Shown here: positions 25,498-33,932 of the stretch, piece after piece
Layout: each line of letters begins with the position of its first letter
Position numbering within the stretch: position 1 is the first letter of the stretch
From: Solimonas sp. K1W22B-7
GTDB taxonomy: Bacteria; Pseudomonadota; Gammaproteobacteria; Nevskiales; Nevskiaceae
NCBI RefSeq assembly: GCF_003428335.1
Contig: NZ_CP031704.1
Coordinates: forward strand, 4,278,001 to 4,342,000
DNA length: 64,000 nt
Direction of reading: 5' to 3'
Translations under genes and position numbers: made by a program
Notes under the pieces: model-generated
Databases searched by the model: none
What the model saw: only the letters and a program-made list of their open reading frames with translations
Told to the model about the DNA's origin: nothing

Positions 25498-25898
25498 GAC
25501 TGCAGATCCCTCAGGTCTGCCATGACGGGGGCGCAAGCACAGGCGCGGCGGGCAAGCCTTGCGGCTGCCGCAGCACACTGCCGCTGGTTCCCGTCGATAT
25601 GGGTCACTTGCGCCATCCTCAGTCCTGCTGCCGCCGGCCTTGAGCCGTGTTATGGCGCATCCGCTCCGGGCGATGTCCCGATCCCGCGCGCGCTGCGCTC
25701 TCCTCGAAACCTATGTAATCAACAACGTTGTCTATACTACGCTGCTCCCATCCAGATGCAAGTTCAGCGGGGAACCCGCCGCTCAGGGCACGCAACGCAA
25801 CGAAAACAGGCCGATCACATTCCAGTATCGATCTGCATACTAAGTGAGCCCGGCAGCGCCACAACGCGGCAAGCGCTCAAGGTCAAATCTGGCTGCAG
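25498..25898. other. 401-base intergenic region upstream of the ferredoxin reductase
   Basis: The GC content drops visibly around 25690-25860. No ORF with convincing codon use or homology is seen; an 81-codon minus ORF here spans the operator and looks accidental. The region holds one copy of the CAACANTGTTG operator (25720-25730) with TAGTAT three bases upstream of it on the minus strand, a reasonable -10 for the reductase/SDR operon. That implies a leader of about 200 bases. Confidence 0.6.
25720..25730 (-). promoter_or_regulatory. Regulon operator site 1 (CAACANTGTTG family)
   Basis: The core reads CAACAACGTTG and contains the perfect palindrome ACAACGTTGT (with the next base), in AT-rich flanks. 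On the minus strand TAGTAT lies 3 bases upstream of the core. The downstream gene is the ferredoxin reductase. It is one of eight aligned sites between 25.7 and 49.8 kb. Confidence 0.7.
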
Positions 25899-26726
25899 CT
25901 AGGGTATCGAGCAGGCCGGGTTCCAGTCTTCGCCGAAGACCTCGGCGCAGACGCGCCGGACCAGTCGATCGAGCGTCGCGGTGTCAGCCGGGTCCACACG
26001 CGGCTTCCAGCCGTAGCCATTCAGCATCACCTGCATGTGCCGGAACATCGCCCGATGCGGATCGCGCAGCCCGGCAGCCTCGTGGATCCCCTGCGCATTG
26101 GCCAGCTTCTGGATGCCGGTGGCCAGCGCCCAGAAGCCCGCGGCCAGCTCCTGCGCCGAAATCGCCTGCAGCAGCAGGTCACCCGCCTGCACGCCCTCGT
26201 CGACGATCGCCACGACCAGTTCTCCGAGTGGCTGGTTGAGCCGGAGGAACTCGCGGCGGCGCTCCACGGTGGCGGCGCGCCAGACCACCTCGGTCAGCAC
26301 GTACTGGATCAGGCGAAAGTACTCGGGGTAGCGCTGCCCGGAGATCATGTGGGCAACGCCGAGCGCGAACATCCTGTCCCGCGGTCGCGCATGCCAGCGG
26401 CTCACGCGCTGGAACAGGCCCACATGCTGACGCGTGTAGTGCGCCGTCAGCGCCAGCAGCAGGTCTTCCTTCGAGGCGAAGTGCCGGTAGACCGTGCCGA
26501 CCGCGTACTCGCACCTCTCCGCGATACGCGTCATCTGCAGGTTCAGCAGCCCCTCCTCGACGATGAGCTGGCGCGCGCAATCCATGAACAGGCGCTCCCG
26601 CCGGTCGAACTCGCGCTGCTGGCGCTCGCGGATCTTCACGGCGCCGAAGCTCCTGCCGCCCGCGGAGGACAGGCCCTCACCCGCAGCGGGCTGCCGCAGC
26701 GGCCGCCGGCCCAGGCTCTCAGACAC
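25899..26726 (-). CDS. TetR-family transcriptional regulator
   Basis: 275 residues. The helix-turn-helix MTRIAERCEYAVGTVYRHFA begins near residue 65 after an unusually long basic N-terminal extension; a later start cannot be excluded. The C-terminal ligand domain is all-helical. The ATG overlaps the preceding SDR stop by 8 bases, so the regulator is co-transcribed with that SDR from the operator-bearing divergent region at 27483. It is a candidate, alongside the TetR at 33139-33825, for the protein that reads the shared operator. Confidence 0.9.
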   Translation of the reverse strand: MSESLGRRPLRQPAAGEGLSSAGGRSFGAVKIRERQQREFDRRERLFMDCARQLIVEEGLLNLQMTRIAERCEYAVGTVYRHFASKEDLLLALTAHYTRQHVGLFQRVSRWHARPRDRMFALGVAHMISGQRYPEYFRLIQYVLTEVVWRAATVERRREFLRLNQPLGELVVAIVDEGVQAGDLLLQAISAQELAAGFWALATGIQKLANAQGIHEAAGLRDPHRAMFRHMQVMLNGYGWKPRVDPADTATLDRLVRRVCAEVFGEDWNPACSIP

Positions 26727-27408
26727 GCCCGGAAACCGGGATCAACGCACCGGTGACGGCGGCGGCGCGATCGCCGAGCAGGAACAGGATCACGTCCGCC
26801 AGGGCCTGCGGCGTGACCCAGCGCGAGAAATCGGCGTCCGGCATGTCGGCACGGTTGGCCGGCGTGTCGATGATGCTGGGCAGCACGGCGTTGACCGTGA
26901 TGTCGCGCGCCTTCAGTTCCTCGGACAGCGCCTCGGTGAGGCGCGCCACGCCGGCCTTGGAGGCCGCGTAGGCGCCCATGCCGGCGGCCGCCTTCACCGC
27001 GCCCGCCGCACCGATGTTGACGATGCGCCCGCCCTGCGCCGGAAAGTGCGGCAGCGCCGCGCGGCAGGCATTGACCGCGGTGCGCAGGTTGATCTGGTAG
27101 AGCTGGTCCCAGGTGTCGAGCGAGCCATCGGCCAGCGTCTCCCAGCGGAAGCCGCCGGCGATGTTGACCAGCGCGTCGATGCGCCCGTGGCGCGCGGCGA
27201 TAGCCGCGAATGCCGCCTGCGTGTCCTGGGTGCTGCCCAGGTCCAGCGGCGGCGCGGCCTCGGCCCCCCGCGGCGGCGTACCGGCAATGCGATCCACGGC
27301 CACCACCGTGGCGCCGGCGGCAGCGGCCGCTTCCGCAACCGCCCTGCCCAGCGAGCCCAGCGCACCCGTGACCACCACCCGCTTGCCTTTCAGTTCCATG
27401 TAACTCAT
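26719..27408 (-). CDS. Short-chain dehydrogenase/reductase (SDR)
   Basis: 229 residues from the ATG after AGGAAG; a second ATG three codons on is possible. The motifs are slightly variant: VTGALGSLGRAV for the cofactor, NIAGG instead of NNAG, and YAASK intact. The acidic VAVDR after strand 2 suggests NAD preference. It overlaps the TetR gene and is transcribed divergently from an acyl-CoA ligase, with an operator between them. Confidence 0.85.
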   Translation of the reverse strand: MSYMELKGKRVVVTGALGSLGRAVAEAAAAAGATVVAVDRIAGTPPRGAEAAPPLDLGSTQDTQAAFAAIAARHGRIDALVNIAGGFRWETLADGSLDTWDQLYQINLRTAVNACRAALPHFPAQGGRIVNIGAAGAVKAAAGMGAYAASKAGVARLTEALSEELKARDITVNAVLPSIIDTPANRADMPDADFSRWVTPQALADVILFLLGDRAAAVTGALIPVSGRV

Positions 27409-27482
27409 CCGCTTCCTATGACCGGGACAGGGGTCGCCGCACATTCACTTCCTGCACCGGCGCGATGTACACTTATTGTATA

Positions 27483-27493
27483 CAACACTGTTG
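27483..27493 (+). promoter_or_regulatory. Regulon operator site 2 (CAACANTGTTG family)
   Basis: The core CAACACTGTTG is an exact match to the consensus and is identical to site 7. It lies between the divergent SDR/TetR operon and the ligase gene, so one site could control both. The flanks TTGTATA and ATTTTCTAT are AT-rich. Confidence 0.75.
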
Positions 27494-27571
27494 ATTTTCT
27501 ATCAGGGATGGAGCGGAAGTAAAGGCTGCCCCCGCCATGAGCGGGCCGGACCTTCCCGCAGGGAGCCAGAC

Positions 27572-27625
27572 ATGAGCGCAAGCCTTCACTACGACATCCA
27601 GGGCGGTTGGTTCAGGCTGCGATGA
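27572..27625 (+). CDS. 17-codon leader ORF coupled to the acyl-CoA ligase
   Basis: ATG preceded by GGGAGCC, encoding MSASLHYDIQGGWFRLR and ending at a TGA that overlaps the ligase ATG (ATGA). Ribosomes finishing this ORF could restart at the ligase, which has no strong ribosome site of its own. No attenuation hairpin is seen. It may be a coupling leader or coincidence. Confidence 0.35.
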   Translation: MSASLHYDIQGGWFRLR

Positions 27626-29088
27626 GCGCACTCCAGGACCTGGTCGCGGCCGCGCTGGCACGTCCGGCCTCCCAACCCGCCCTCGAATTCGAAGGCTGCT
27701 GGTCCAGCTGGGGCCATCTGCAGCAACTGGCCGGCCGCGTCGCCGCGCTGCTGCAAGCCAGCGGCGCGGCGAGCCCGGCACCGGTCGCCTTCGTGCCGCG
27801 CAACCGTCCTTCATCCGTCGCCGCCCTGCTCGGGCTGCTCGCCGGCGGGCGCAGCATCCGCATGATCTACGCCTTCCAGTCCACAGCGGCCATCGCACGC
27901 GACCTGGAGCGGCTGCGGCCCGCGGCGGTGGTCGCCGATGCGCAGGACTTCTCGCCCGAGGTCCGTGCCGTGCTCGCGGCACAGGGCAGCGCCGCTATCA
28001 TGCTGACGCAGGACGACGCCACGGCGCTGCCGGGCCTCGAATGCTCGCAGGTCACCAGCCCTGCGCAGGCATCCGCGCAGCCACAGATCGAGATCCTGAC
28101 CAGCGGCACCACCGGCCCACCCAAGGCCTTCACGATCAGCTACGAGCTGATCGCCCGTCACCTGGTGGGCGCGCCCGCCAGCGACCTGTCCACGCTGTCG
28201 CCCACCCTGCTGTTCTTCCCGCTGGGCAACATCTCCGGCATCTATTCCACGCTGCCGGCACTGCTGCGGGGACAGCGCGCCGTGCTGCTGGAGCGCTTCA
28301 GCGTCGCCGGCTGGCACGACTACGTGCGGCGCTACCGTCCGAAGGTCAGCGGCCTGCCGCCAGCGGGCGTGCAGATGGTGCTGGACGCCAACATCCCCGT
28401 CGCGGACCTCGCCAGCATCCGACGCCTCGGCACCGGCGCCGCACCGCTGGACCCCAGCGTGCAGCGCGCCTTCGAAGAGCGCTACGGCATTCCCATCCTG
28501 CTGTCCTATGGCGCCACGGAATTCGGCGGACCGGTGACCGCGATGACGCCGGAGCTGCACGCGCAATGGGGACAGCAGAAGTTCGGCAGCGTCGGGCGCA
28601 CACTGCCGGGTGCCCGCCTGCGCATCGTCGATCCGGACAGCGGCGCCGTCCTCCCGCCAGGGCTAGAGGGACTGCTCGAAGTGATTTCCCCGCGCATCGG
28701 GCCGGACTGGATCCGCACCTCGGACATCGCCGTGATCGACGAGGACGGCTTCCTGTTCCATCGCGGCCGCGCCGATGGCGCGATCATGCGCGGCGGGTTC
28801 AAGCTGCTGCCGGAAACGATCGAGCGCGCACTGATGCTGCACCCGGCGATTTCAGCGGTGTCGGTCGTGGGCCTCGGCGATACACGGCTGGGCCAGGTGC
28901 CCGCGGCCGCCATCCAGCTCAAGCCGGACGTGGCGCCACCAAGCGTGGCCGAACTGGAAGCCCATCTGCGTGACCAGGTCTACACGACGCACATTCCTGT
29001 CATCTGGCGCTTCGTGCAGGAGCTGCCCCGGACACCCTCGCTGAAGGTCGACCGGCCAGCGCTGCGCCGCTTGTTTTATGCTGAATGA
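27622..29088 (+). CDS. AMP-dependent acyl-CoA synthetase/ligase
   Basis: 488 residues. The ATP-binding loop ILTSGTTGPPKAF, the adenine/substrate motif LSYGATEFGG, the hinge region ending in MRGGFKLLPETIE and the C-terminal catalytic Lys in PSLKVDR are all present. It activates a carboxylic acid to its CoA thioester; the substrate is unknown. The chosen ATG overlaps the leader ORF stop; the frame also opens 15 bases earlier. A strong terminator follows immediately. Confidence 0.88.
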   Translation: MSALQDLVAAALARPASQPALEFEGCWSSWGHLQQLAGRVAALLQASGAASPAPVAFVPRNRPSSVAALLGLLAGGRSIRMIYAFQSTAAIARDLERLRPAAVVADAQDFSPEVRAVLAAQGSAAIMLTQDDATALPGLECSQVTSPAQASAQPQIEILTSGTTGPPKAFTISYELIARHLVGAPASDLSTLSPTLLFFPLGNISGIYSTLPALLRGQRAVLLERFSVAGWHDYVRRYRPKVSGLPPAGVQMVLDANIPVADLASIRRLGTGAAPLDPSVQRAFEERYGIPILLSYGATEFGGPVTAMTPELHAQWGQQKFGSVGRTLPGARLRIVDPDSGAVLPPGLEGLLEVISPRIGPDWIRTSDIAVIDEDGFLFHRGRADGAIMRGGFKLLPETIERALMLHPAISAVSVVGLGDTRLGQVPAAAIQLKPDVAPPSVAELEAHLRDQVYTTHIPVIWRFVQELPRTPSLKVDRPALRRLFYAE

Positions 29089-29118
29089 AAAAAGCCTCGG
29101 CAATATCGAGGCTTTTTT
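29088..29118. terminator. Bidirectional intrinsic terminator
   Basis: A perfect 12-bp stem, AAAAAAGCCTCG paired with CGAGGCTTTTTT, with a 7-base loop. The A and T runs on either side let it work for the ligase on the plus strand and the SDR on the minus strand. A 16-bp GC palindrome (29123-29138) spans the SDR stop next to it. Confidence 0.93.
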
Positions 29119-29128
29119 AACTGCCGCG

Positions 29129-29908
29129 CTAGCGCGGCTGCATGCGGATCGCGCCATCCAGGCGCAGGGTCTCGCCATTGATGTAGCCGTTGCGCACGAT
29201 CTCCAGCGCCAGGCTGGCGTACTCGTCGGCATGGCCGAGCCGTGGCGGGAACGGCACCATCTTGCCGAGGGCGTCGAGCATCTCCGGCGTCGCCCGCGAC
29301 ATCGCCGGGGTATCGAAGATGCCCGGCTGGATCGTGTTGACGCGGATGCCCTCGCGCGACAGATCACGCGCAATGGTCAGCGTCATGCCGACGATGGCCG
29401 CCTTGGCCGCCGAGTAGGCCGCCTGCCCCATCTGGCCCTCGGTGGCGGCGGCCGAAGCCGTGCTGATCAGCACGCCGCGCTCGCCGTTGACCGGCTCCAG
29501 CGTCATCATGCCGGCCGCCGCGCGCGTGATGCAGCGGAAGGTGCCGACGGTGTTGAGCTTCAGCACCCACTCGAACTTGTCGGTGGGGAATATGTTGATC
29601 GCGCCGGTCGTCTTGTCCCGGCGGGCAGTCGGGATCGCATTGCCGCCACCGGCGCAGCACACCAGCACCCGCTCCTGGCCCTGCGCCGCACGCGCCTTGG
29701 CGAAGGCCTGGTCGACGCTCTCGTCCGACAGCACGTCGCAGCGGCAGAAGATCGCGCCCGTCCCGGCAGCGGCCTTTTCGCCAACTTCTTCATTGAGATC
29801 AAAGATCGCGACCTTCACGCCGGCCGCCCGCAAAGCCTTTACGGTGGCCAGGCCAAGGCCCGAAGCGCCACCGGTTACCACGGCGGCCAGAGAGGGTTCG
29901 ATCTTCAT
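29129..29908 (-). CDS. SDR, 3-hydroxyacyl-CoA dehydrogenase type II-like
   Basis: 259 residues. TGGASGLGLATVKAL, FDLNEEVG (Asp favouring NAD), the insert after CCAGGGNAIPTAR and YSAAK resemble the HSD17B10/type II 3-hydroxyacyl-CoA dehydrogenase group. The probable role is oxidising a 3-hydroxyacyl-CoA or hydroxysteroid-CoA intermediate before thiolysis. It is transcribed divergently from a CoA-transferase, with operator site 3 between them. Confidence 0.87.
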   Translation of the reverse strand: MKIEPSLAAVVTGGASGLGLATVKALRAAGVKVAIFDLNEEVGEKAAAGTGAIFCRCDVLSDESVDQAFAKARAAQGQERVLVCCAGGGNAIPTARRDKTTGAINIFPTDKFEWVLKLNTVGTFRCITRAAAGMMTLEPVNGERGVLISTASAAATEGQMGQAAYSAAKAAIVGMTLTIARDLSREGIRVNTIQPGIFDTPAMSRATPEMLDALGKMVPFPPRLGHADEYASLALEIVRNGYINGETLRLDGAIRMQPR

Positions 29909-29959
29909 TTTTCTCCCGATGGGTATGAGTCAGTCGGTCATTTCTAACGCAGGGACCGA

Positions 29960-29965
29960 TACTAT
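29960..29965 (+). promoter_or_regulatory. Probable -10 element of the CoA-transferase promoter
   Basis: TACTAT lies 4 bases upstream of operator site 3, the same spacing as at the WS/DGAT promoter. The -35 region is not convincing. A TATGAT on the opposite strand at the other side of the operator may serve the divergent SDR. Confidence 0.5.
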
Positions 29966-29969
29966 GCAA

Positions 29970-29980
29970 CAACGATGTTG
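29970..29980 (+). promoter_or_regulatory. Regulon operator site 3 (CAACANTGTTG family)
   Basis: The core CAACGATGTTG has one mismatch to the consensus. The longer CAACA...TGTTG arms around 29967-29980 also pair. It lies in the 122-base divergent promoter between the SDR and the CoA-transferase. Confidence 0.72.
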
Positions 29981-30030
29981 ATTAGTATCATAGCCCGGAT
30001 GTCTTTGCGGTGCGTGACGGAGGAACGAGT

Positions 30031-31257
30031 ATGACGCAGGTAATGAAGGGCGTAAGAGTCCTGGAAGTGGCGCAGTTCACCTTTGTCCCGGCCGCCGGGG
30101 CCATCCTCGCGGACTGGGGCGCCGACGTCATCAAGATCGAGCACCCGGTGCGCGGCGACACGCAGCGCGGCTTCGTCAACCTCGGCGGCATCGCCGTCAA
30201 CCCGCTGCGCAGCCCCTTCGTGGAGCACCCCAACCGCGGCAAGCGCAGCGTCGGCGTCGACATCTCCACCCCCGAGGGCATGGAAGTGATCTACGAACTG
30301 GCCAGGACCGCCGATGTCTTCCTCACCAACTACCTGCCCTCGCAGCGGCAGAAGATGAAGTTCGACATCGAGCACATCCGCGCGGTGAACCCGAAGATCA
30401 TCTATGCACGCGGCAGCGCCTACGGCGACAAGGGCCCCGAGCGCGACACCGGCGGCTTCGACGGTACGGCGTTCTGGTCGCGCAGCGGCATCGGCCACAC
30501 CATGTCGCCGCCGGAACTGGGCGGCCCGCTGGCGCAGGCCATCCCCGCCTTCGGCGACTCGATCGGCGGCATGAACATCGCCGGCGGCATCGCGGCGGCG
30601 CTGTTCCATCGCGAGAAGACCGGCGCAGCCGTGGAGCTCGACGTCTCCCTGCTCAGCACCGCCTGGTGGGCCTCGGGAACGTCCATCGACATGGGCATCG
30701 ACACCGGCAAGGTCATGCGCAACCGCATGCCGTCCGCCGGCGGCAACCCGGGCAACCCACTGGCCGGCAACTACACCACGTCCGACGGCGGCACCATCAA
30801 CCTCTGCGTGCTCACGCCGGGGCCGCTGATCCGCGACACCTTCACCCACCTGGGCATACCCGAGGCCGCCGACGACCCGCGCTTCGCCGACGCCAAGGCG
30901 CTGATGCAGCACTGGAAGGAAGCCGGCGAGCTGATCGCCGAGGCCTTCAGGAAGCAGCCCTTCGAGTACTGGCGCCAGCACCTGAAGACCATGAAGGGCC
31001 AGTGGGCACCGGTGCAGAGCCTGCTCGACATCGCCACCGACGAACAGGCCCTGGCCAACGACATGCTGTTCGAGGTGGAAGCCTCCGACGGCGGCGCGCC
31101 GATCAAGCTGGTGCGCGGCCCGGTGCAGTTCAACCACGCGCCGGTGCAGACCACCCGCGCCCCGCAGGCCTCCGAGCACACCGAGATCGTGCTGATGGAA
31201 CTGGGCCTGGAGTGGGATCGCATCGAGAAGCTGAAAGCATCGGGCGCGATCGCCTGA
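30031..31257 (+). CDS. Class III (CaiB/BaiF) CoA-transferase
   Basis: 408 residues with GGAGGA before the ATG. MKGVRVLEVAQFTFVPAAGA starts the family fold, and AFGDSIGGMNIAGGIAAAL contains the catalytic Asp. It may transfer CoA onto a pathway acid or act as an acyl-CoA racemase; 2-methylacyl-CoA epimerisation is a common job for this fold in steroid side-chain degradation. It heads a three-gene operon with a small protein and an acyl-CoA ligase. Confidence 0.88.
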   Translation: MTQVMKGVRVLEVAQFTFVPAAGAILADWGADVIKIEHPVRGDTQRGFVNLGGIAVNPLRSPFVEHPNRGKRSVGVDISTPEGMEVIYELARTADVFLTNYLPSQRQKMKFDIEHIRAVNPKIIYARGSAYGDKGPERDTGGFDGTAFWSRSGIGHTMSPPELGGPLAQAIPAFGDSIGGMNIAGGIAAALFHREKTGAAVELDVSLLSTAWWASGTSIDMGIDTGKVMRNRMPSAGGNPGNPLAGNYTTSDGGTINLCVLTPGPLIRDTFTHLGIPEAADDPRFADAKALMQHWKEAGELIAEAFRKQPFEYWRQHLKTMKGQWAPVQSLLDIATDEQALANDMLFEVEASDGGAPIKLVRGPVQFNHAPVQTTRAPQASEHTEIVLMELGLEWDRIEKLKASGAIA

Positions 31258-31273
31258 CGCACACGAGGAATCC

Positions 31274-31564
31274 ATGAAACCTGGAAGGAAACTGAAAAGC
31301 GCCGCCTGCGACACCGAGGTGATGGTGATCCGCGGCAGCGACTTCGTCGTCGAATGCGGTGGCGCCCCGATGGGCGAGGAACGCCCGGCCACACGCGCCG
31401 CACTCGATCCCGCTTTCTCCGAGGGCACGAAGATCGGCAAGCGCTACACCGACGCCGCGGGCAACATCGAACTGCTCTGTGTGAAAGCCGGGCCGGGATC
31501 GCTGTCGATCGCCGGCGTCGCCCTGCAGCCCAAGGACGCCAAACCGCTGCCCTCGTCCGACTAG
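31274..31564 (+). CDS. Small conserved-looking protein of 96 residues, unknown function
   Basis: GAGGAA precedes the ATG and codon use matches the neighbours, so it is very probably a real gene. It has CDTEVMVIRG, CGGAPM and a C-terminal LCVKAGPGSLSIAGV. There are three Cys and no membrane helix or signal peptide. The ligase start lies 3 bases after its stop. Similar small proteins next to CoA ligases are familiar to me from other catabolic clusters, but I cannot name a function. A CoA-ligase accessory or metal-binding protein are possibilities. Confidence 0.7.
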   Translation: MKPGRKLKSAACDTEVMVIRGSDFVVECGGAPMGEERPATRAALDPAFSEGTKIGKRYTDAAGNIELLCVKAGPGSLSIAGVALQPKDAKPLPSSD

Positions 31565-31567
31565 CCG

Positions 31568-33067
31568 ATGAACATCTCGCTGATCCTGCAGATGGCCGCC
31601 GATGCCGAGCCGGACCGTATCGGCCTGGTCTGCGACGGACGCCGCTGGTCCTACGGCGCCCTGCTGTCCGCTGCCCGCGGTGCCGCCGTGAACATCGTCA
31701 GGAGCGGCTGCACCCACGTGGCCCTGCTCGACGAAAGCAGCGAGGCCGCCGCCATCGCGCTGTTCGGCGCCGCGATCGCCGGCGTACCCTATGTGCCGCT
31801 CAACTATCGCCTCGCCGACGCCGACCTCGCCGCCCTGCTCCAGCGCGTCGCGCCGGCCTGCGTCATCGGCGACGTCGAGCGCGTGCAGCGCCTGAACCCC
31901 GATGGCGGGCATGTGGTGCAGACCCGCGCGGAGTTCGTCGCCCAGTCCGAAAACACGCCGGGCAGCGATGACGAGCCGGCTGAAGCCGGCATCGCCGTCC
32001 AGATCTTCACCAGCGGCACCACGGCAGCGCCCAAGGCCGCGCTGCTGCGCCATGCCAACCTGCTGTCCTACATCCTTGGCACCGTCGAGTTCGGCTCTGC
32101 GCCGCCGGAAGAGGCGGCGCTGGTCTGCGTGCCGCCGTACCACATCGCCGGCATCGCCGCGCTGATGAGCTCGATCTACGCCATGCGCCGCATCCTGCTG
32201 CTGCCGGCCTTCGAACCCGACGCCTGGCTGGCGCTGGCGGCCGCGGAGCGTGCCAGCAATGCCTTCGTGGTACCGACGATGCTGTCGCGCATCATCGCGC
32301 GCATCGACGCCGGCGCGGCAGCCGAGCTGCCGGGGCTGCAGGCCATCGCCTATGGTGGCGGCCGCATGCCCCTGGAGCTGATCGACCGGGCACTGGAACT
32401 GTTCCCCGGCACCGACTTCACCAATGCCTACGGCCTGACCGAAACCAGCTCGACCATCGCCCTGCTGGGCCCGGAAGAGCATCGCGCCGCCAAGGGCTCG
32501 GACGATCCGCAGGCGCGCGCGCGCCTGGGTTCGGTCGGGCGGCCGCTGCCCACCGTCGAAATCGAGATCCGCGACGAGGAAGGCCGGCCGCTGCCGGCCG
32601 GCGAGCGTGGCGAAATCTACGTGCGCGGCGAACAGGTCTCCGGCGAGTACCGCGAGCGCAGCGCGCTCGACGCGCAGGGCTGGTTCCCCACCCGCGACGC
32701 CGGCTGGCTCGACGCCGAGGGCTACCTGTTCCTCGCCGGGCGTGCGGACGACGTCATCGTGCGCGGCGGCGAGAACATCTCGCCGGGCGAAATCGAGGAC
32801 CTGCTGATGTCGCACCCGGCCATCGCCGACGCGGCGGCGGTCGCCGTGCCTTCGATCGAATGGGGCGAAGCGGTCGGCATCGCGGTGGTGGCGCGGCCGC
32901 AGCATGCGGCGCCCAGCGAGGAAGAGCTGCGCACACTGATCCGCAGCCGCCTGCGATCCTCGCGCGTGCCGGAGCGCATCGCGGTGCTGCAGGAACTGCC
33001 CTACAACGAAATGGGCAAGCTGCTGCGGCGCGAAGTACGCAAGCTGTTCACCCCTCCTGCGGCCTGA
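31568..33067 (+). CDS. AMP-dependent acyl-CoA synthetase/ligase
   Basis: 499 residues. Motifs: FTSGTTAAPKAALLRH (P-loop), YGLTETSST, DAGWLDAEGYLFLAGRADD (core motif), IVRGGENISPGEIED (hinge) and the catalytic Lys in NEMGKLLRRE. It forms an acyl-adenylate and then the CoA ester of a carboxylic acid. It is the last gene of the CoA-transferase operon and is followed by a strong hairpin. It is clearly distinct from the ligase at 27622-29088. Confidence 0.92.
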   Translation: MNISLILQMAADAEPDRIGLVCDGRRWSYGALLSAARGAAVNIVRSGCTHVALLDESSEAAAIALFGAAIAGVPYVPLNYRLADADLAALLQRVAPACVIGDVERVQRLNPDGGHVVQTRAEFVAQSENTPGSDDEPAEAGIAVQIFTSGTTAAPKAALLRHANLLSYILGTVEFGSAPPEEAALVCVPPYHIAGIAALMSSIYAMRRILLLPAFEPDAWLALAAAERASNAFVVPTMLSRIIARIDAGAAAELPGLQAIAYGGGRMPLELIDRALELFPGTDFTNAYGLTETSSTIALLGPEEHRAAKGSDDPQARARLGSVGRPLPTVEIEIRDEEGRPLPAGERGEIYVRGEQVSGEYRERSALDAQGWFPTRDAGWLDAEGYLFLAGRADDVIVRGGENISPGEIEDLLMSHPAIADAAAVAVPSIEWGEAVGIAVVARPQHAAPSEEELRTLIRSRLRSSRVPERIAVLQELPYNEMGKLLRREVRKLFTPPAA

Positions 33068-33085
33068 GAAACGGGCCTGGAAAGC

Positions 33086-33121
33086 GAAAACCCCAGCCCC
33101 CGCGAGGGGACTGGGGTTTTC
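33086..33121. terminator. Intrinsic terminator hairpin
   Basis: An 11-bp outer stem, GAAAACCCCAG with CTGGGGTTTTC, and an inner CCCC/GGGG extension around GCGA. The T run on one side and the A run on the other suit both the ligase operon and the convergent TetR gene. Confidence 0.92.
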
Positions 33122-33138
33122 GATGACCGCAGGGCAGG

Positions 33139-33825
33139 CTACTTGGTCTTCTTGCGGGCGCTGATGCTCTTCTTCATGCGCGCATCGAGTTCCGGAAACT
33201 TCTCCGGGCGCACCGTGCCGTAGAGGCTCAGGCGGATCATCTCGCTGGAGAAACGCCTGGCCATCTGCTGGCGGTCCTTGGCGGTGCGCGTCTGGGCGCG
33301 GGCGAACACCGGCCAGAGGAAGGCACCGATCAGCATGATCACGGAATGGACCTCGGCGTCGATGCCCGGCTGCGCCAGGTCCGACTGCGCGAACTTCTCG
33401 AACGACGACCAGTACTGGTTCCAGAACGGATCGTTGTCCGGCCGGCTGGAGCTGAGCACCTCGAACAGCCAGACACGGCCCAGTTCGGGGTTCTCCATTG
33501 CGAATTCGGCCATGTGCTCCGCGATCGACTGCGGATCCATCAGGCCGATGGCCTGGTCATGCTGCTCGCCGAAGACCGCCAGGCGCAGTCTTTCGCTGAC
33601 CCAGGCCGTGGTCGCCTCGAGCAGTTGCTCGCGAGTGGGAAAATGCTGGTAGGCAGTGCCTCGGTTGACGCCCGCCAGCTGCGCCACCTGGGATACGCTC
33701 AAGCCTTCGGGACCATCCTTCGCCAGCAGCTTGCCGGCCGCCTCAAGGATTGCCGCGCGCGTTCCATCCGGGTCCCGCTTGCGTCTCCGCATCTTCTTGT
33801 CCGAAATGTTAACTCCGTCCAGCAT
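33139..33825 (-). CDS. TetR-family transcriptional regulator, candidate regulon repressor
   Basis: 228 residues from the ATG of MLDGVNISDKK, which has GGAG about 10 bases upstream; an ATG 33 bases further in is also possible, and a TTG farther upstream falls inside the operator and is unlikely. The helix-turn-helix SVSQVAQLAGVNRGTAYQHF is preceded by a basic arm (MRRRKRDPDG). The ligand domain is about 150 residues and the tail is Lys-rich. Operator site 4 lies 55 bases before the start, the arrangement of an autoregulated repressor. It is the best candidate for controlling all eight sites. Confidence 0.9.
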   Translation of the reverse strand: MLDGVNISDKKMRRRKRDPDGTRAAILEAAGKLLAKDGPEGLSVSQVAQLAGVNRGTAYQHFPTREQLLEATTAWVSERLRLAVFGEQHDQAIGLMDPQSIAEHMAEFAMENPELGRVWLFEVLSSSRPDNDPFWNQYWSSFEKFAQSDLAQPGIDAEVHSVIMLIGAFLWPVFARAQTRTAKDRQQMARRFSSEMIRLSLYGTVRPEKFPELDARMKKSISARKKTK

Positions 33826-33879
33826 ATTGTCCGACTCCGGATGGTTTGCCAATATTAGTCGCTTTTGACGGTTTTTGCA

Positions 33880-33890
33880 CAACTATGTTG
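33880..33890 (-). promoter_or_regulatory. Regulon operator site 4, upstream of the TetR gene
   Basis: The core CAACTATGTTG lies within an ACAAC-TAT-GTTGT palindrome. On the minus strand TTAAAT lies about 3 bases upstream of the core, a plausible -10 for the TetR gene. It has one mismatch to the consensus. Confidence 0.72.
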
Positions 33891-33932
33891 TTCATTTAAT
33901 GGACGATGGCGGCCGGACGGCCATCGCCGCCC

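Noticed and set aside
25619-25864. 81-codon minus-strand ORF in the reductase upstream region
   Set aside because: Spans operator site 1 and low-GC promoter DNA; poor codon use and no ribosome site.
33826-33882. Extended TTG start for the TetR gene at 33139
   Set aside because: The TTG lies inside operator site 4, with no ribosome site; the ATG at 33825 has GGAG at a sensible distance.
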